64,000 bases of DNA, taken from assembly GCA_965279735.1 (NCBI GenBank), contig OZ257260.1, positions 372,001 to 436,000 of the forward strand, given 5' to 3'. Of the stretch, positions 62,030 through 64,000 are shown in pieces. The position numbers and the translations under genes are program-made. Position 1 is the first letter of the stretch. Each line of letters opens with the position of its first letter. The notes below the pieces were generated by a model, which was given only the letters and a program-made list of their open reading frames with translations, did no database searches and was not told the DNA's origin. The stretch is from CAIUGU01 sp965279735. GTDB lineage: Bacteria; Pseudomonadota; Gammaproteobacteria; Steroidobacterales; Steroidobacteraceae.

Positions 62030-62472
62030 CCCTGCGCTATATCCTGCTGGTCGAGGACAATCCTGACGACGAGGAACTCACCCTGCTGAGTCTCCGCAAA
62101 CACAATCTCGCGAACGACATCATCGTTACGCGCGATGGAGTGGAGGCGCTTGAGTATCTGTTCTGCGAAGGGCCTTACGCCGGGCGCGATATATCGGTCA
62201 TGCCCACTGTCATCCTTCTTGACCTCAAGCTGCCGAAGCTCGACGGTCTTGGCGTGTTGAAGAGACTTCGTGCCGATGCCAGGACGCGGCATCTGCCGGT
62301 CGTAGTGCTGACCTCGTCGAGCCAGGATGCGGACGTCATCGCGAGCTACGACCTCGGGGCCAACAGCTATGTGCGCAAACCTGTGGAATTCGGGGCGTTC
62401 ATGGAAGCTGTCAGCAGCCTTGGGCTGTACTGGCTCGTGCTGAACCGGGCGCCGGTGGGGGGTGGGAGCTGA
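62026..62472 (+). CDS. Rcp1-like single-domain response regulator
   Basis: Protein of 148 residues made of one receiver domain. It begins RYILLVEDNPDDEELTLLSL with the acidic pair. The phosphoacceptor is Asp66 in ILLDLKLPKLDG, the switch Thr is in VVVLTSSSQD, and the conserved Lys is in SYVRKPVEFGAF. No DNA-binding domain follows, so output is probably by protein contact. Rcp1-type regulators pair with phytochrome-like kinases, and the start overlaps the kinase stop by four bases. Confidence 0.93.
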   Translation: MTLRYILLVEDNPDDEELTLLSLRKHNLANDIIVTRDGVEALEYLFCEGPYAGRDISVMPTVILLDLKLPKLDGLGVLKRLRADARTRHLPVVVLTSSSQDADVIASYDLGANSYVRKPVEFGAFMEAVSSLGLYWLVLNRAPVGGGS

Positions 62473-62520
62473 GCTGTCGAATTTCGCTGGATAGAGGCAG
62501 GGTAAGTTGAAGCTTGCCCT

Positions 62521-62648
62521 CTACTTCTTTCTTGTCCAATCAATCCGGGTATGGATCGGCAGGAAGCCAAGACAGGGTTGGCTGCAGCCTGTTTTCTACT
62601 TCTTTCTTTGCCAATCCAAAGAAAGAAGTAGCAAGAAAGAAAGATTGG
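62521..62648. repeat. Repeat region with a 15-bp perfect hairpin
   Basis: CTACTTCTTTCTTTG (62596-62610), loop CCAATC, then CAAAGAAAGAAGTAG (62617-62631) form a perfect stem. A near-copy of the left arm plus the CCAATC loop occurs at 62521-62541, and an inverted near-copy of it (GCAAGAAAGAAAGATTGG) runs up to the tRNA-Val end at 62648. It resembles mobile intergenic hairpin repeats and may also end transcription from either side. Confidence 0.55.
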
Positions 62649-62720
62649 TGGGCGGTACTGGGATTGAACCAGTGACCCCTGCCGTGTGAAAGCAGTGCTC
62701 TACCGCTGAGCTAACCGCCC
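62646..62720 (-). tRNA. tRNA-Val (anticodon CAC)
   Basis: A 75-base cloverleaf on the minus strand: acceptor GGGCGGT/ACCGCCC, anticodon stem CTGCT/GGCAG with loop TTCACAC giving CAC, T-arm ACTGGTTCAATCCCAGT, and CCA encoded. It is divergent from the second gltX. The repeat hairpin lies directly after its 3' end. Confidence 0.95.
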
Positions 62721-62851
62721 GCCCTTGAGAGGCCGCGTAGTCTAAAGAAAAGCGGGGGAGCAAGGAAGCCGGTGTTGCGGGGGAGCGCGACCAGCCACCG
62801 GTCGGGCAGCCTGCTAAGATTCGCCACCTTTTGAGCTGCCCCTCTTTCCCC

Positions 62852-64000
62852 ATGGCTATCCGTACCCGCTTTGCCCCCAGTCCTACCGGCATGCTCCATA
62901 TCGGAGGCGTCCGGACGGCACTATTCTGCTGGCTCTACGCCAGGCGATTCGGCGGCACCTTCATCCTCAGGGTCGAGGATACCGATCGGGAGCGGTCGAC
63001 TGACGAGGCGATCAAGGTGATCCTCGAGGGGATGGAGTGGCTGGGGCTCGGATACGACGAAGGGCCTTTCTACCAGACCCGGCGGATGGATCGGTACCGC
63101 GAAGTGATCGGCCAGTTTCTGCGCGAAGACAAGGCTTATCACTGCTACTGCAGCAAGGATGAGCTCGAGGCAATGCGCAATCGCCAGATTGCCGCCAAGG
63201 AAAAGCCACGTTACGACGGAACCTGCCGTCATCGGACCGAACCCGTCCCCGGAGTGCCGCCGGTAGTGCGGTTCCGCAATCCGCTTGAAGGAACGGTGGT
63301 TGTGGATGACGTGGTGCACGGTCCCGTTTCGTTTGCCAATACGGAACTGGACGATCTGATCATTGCCCGTTCAGATGGAACCCCGACCTACAATTTCTGC
63401 GTGGTGGTCGACGACTGGGACATGGAGATCACGCACGTCATTCGCGGTGACGATCATCTCAACAACACGCCACGCCAGATCAACATGCTGACCGCCTTGG
63501 GCGGCAAACCTCCGGTTTATGCACATGTGGCCATGATTCTGGGGGCCGATGGAGCCAAGCTTTCCAAGCGTCATGGTGCGGTCAGCGTTCTGCAGTATCG
63601 CGAAGAGGGCTATCTGCCCGAGGCCTTGCTGAACTATCTGGTGCGACTTGGTTGGTCCCATGGCGACCAGGAGATGTTTTCGATTGACGAGATGGTGCGG
63701 TTGTTCGATATCGCGGACGTCAACAAATCCGCTTCAGCGTTCAACCCCGAGAAGCTGGGATGGGTCAATCAGCAGCACATGCTGAAATCCACTCCGGAGC
63801 ATCTGGCCAGGTATCTGCGCCCGCAGCTGGCTGCGCTCGGCGTGGTGGTGGACGATGAAACCCGGGTAGTGGCTGTTGCAAAGGCACAGCAGGAGCGGGC
63901 GAAAACGTTGAAAGAGATGGCCGAGGCTAGTCTTTTCTTTTTCCGGGACGTTACTCAGTACGAAGAAAAGGCTGCCGCAAAGCATCTGAATGCGGAAACC
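62852..64000 (+). CDS. gltX: Glutamyl-tRNA synthetase, second copy (3' end outside window)
   Basis: The first 383 residues are visible and the frame is open to the last base. Motifs: RTRFAPSPTGMLHIGGVRTA (HIGH), FILRVEDTDRERST, zinc-type CYC with a later YDGTC, YNFCVVVDDWDMEITHVIRG, and KLSKRHGAVSV (KMSKS). The HIGH region here (HIGG) and NFCVVVDDWDM are the more common GltX form, so this copy looks like the standard GluRS; the copy at 7513 (HLGN, FFFSNALDDASM) is the more divergent one. The ATG at 62852 was chosen by family N-terminus. Confidence 0.96.
   Translation, partial: MAIRTRFAPSPTGMLHIGGVRTALFCWLYARRFGGTFILRVEDTDRERSTDEAIKVILEGMEWLGLGYDEGPFYQTRRMDRYREVIGQFLREDKAYHCYCSKDELEAMRNRQIAAKEKPRYDGTCRHRTEPVPGVPPVVRFRNPLEGTVVVDDVVHGPVSFANTELDDLIIARSDGTPTYNFCVVVDDWDMEITHVIRGDDHLNNTPRQINMLTALGGKPPVYAHVAMILGADGAKLSKRHGAVSVLQYREEGYLPEALLNYLVRLGWSHGDQEMFSIDEMVRLFDIADVNKSASAFNPEKLGWVNQQHMLKSTPEHLARYLRPQLAALGVVVDDETRVVAVAKAQQERAKTLKEMAEASLFFFRDVTQYEEKAAAKHLNAET

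Overview
The window reads as chromosomal DNA of a GC-rich Gammaproteobacterium. The gene orders folC-dedD-cvpA-purF, tig-clpP-clpX-lon-hupB-ppiD and gloB-yafS-like-rnhA-dnaQ are typical of that class. MiaE, LpxH, DedD and CvpA also fit. The exact lineage cannot be fixed from sequence alone; a Xanthomonadales/Nevskiales/Steroidobacter-like bacterium is a guess. Hand counts on sample lines give about 60-63% GC in the housekeeping parts and about 47-53% in the middle of the polysaccharide locus.

Layout. (1) 1-11.3 kb: folate, purine, tRNA-charging and envelope housekeeping genes: folC (5' end cut), dedD, cvpA, purF, a receiver-like/Ser-Thr kinase, miaE, lpxH, a periplasmic cyclophilin, a first full-length gltX, cysS and folD. 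(2) 11.4-14.7 kb: tRNA genes Pro-Arg-His-Lys with strongly structured spacers, then a small accessory block (cytochrome P460, Fic/DUF4172 AMPylator), then tRNA-Leu. (3) 14.8-30.3 kb: trigger factor and the Clp/Lon proteolysis genes, HU, two tRNAs (Val, Asp), ppiD, fabI, mltD, gloB, a yafS-like methyltransferase, rnhA, a WbpE-like aminotransferase, and dnaQ. (4) 30.3-58.4 kb: a large surface-polysaccharide (O-antigen or capsule) locus. It holds a UDP-uronate-type epimerase, pgi, rmlACDB (dTDP-L-rhamnose), an OtnA-like SLBB export protein, Wzz, glycosyltransferases, methyltransferases, a Wzy-like polymerase, Wzx, an acetyltransferase, a WecA-like initiating transferase, and gmd-fcl-manC-manB (GDP-mannose to GDP-L-fucose). 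(5) 58.5-64 kb: a large membrane sensor kinase overlapping an Rcp1-like response regulator, a repeat hairpin, tRNA-Val(CAC) on the minus strand, and a second gltX cut by the window end.

How the genes work together. The polysaccharide locus is close to a complete Wzx/Wzy pathway: nucleotide-sugar synthesis (rhamnose, fucose, mannose, probably a uronic acid and an amino sugar), lipid-linked initiation (WecA-like), glycosyl transfer, O-methylation/acetylation, flipping, polymerisation, chain-length control and export. Its first genes overlap dnaQ, so the locus is physically coupled to a replication gene. Its core has lower GC and frequent strand switches, as expected of serotype-variable, transferred DNA.

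The points most worth a second look are: a Fic gene whose apparent promoter places +1 on the start codon and carries a repeated TCACCTCA operator-like motif; chains of hairpins in the tRNA spacers; an 11-bp inverted repeat enclosing a promoter-like sequence between wzx and a TylF-type methyltransferase; two full-length glutamyl-tRNA synthetases; a roughly 35-residue insert in CysRS; and a receiver-like domain fused to a Ser/Thr kinase. No CRISPR array, prophage, transposase or rRNA was seen.
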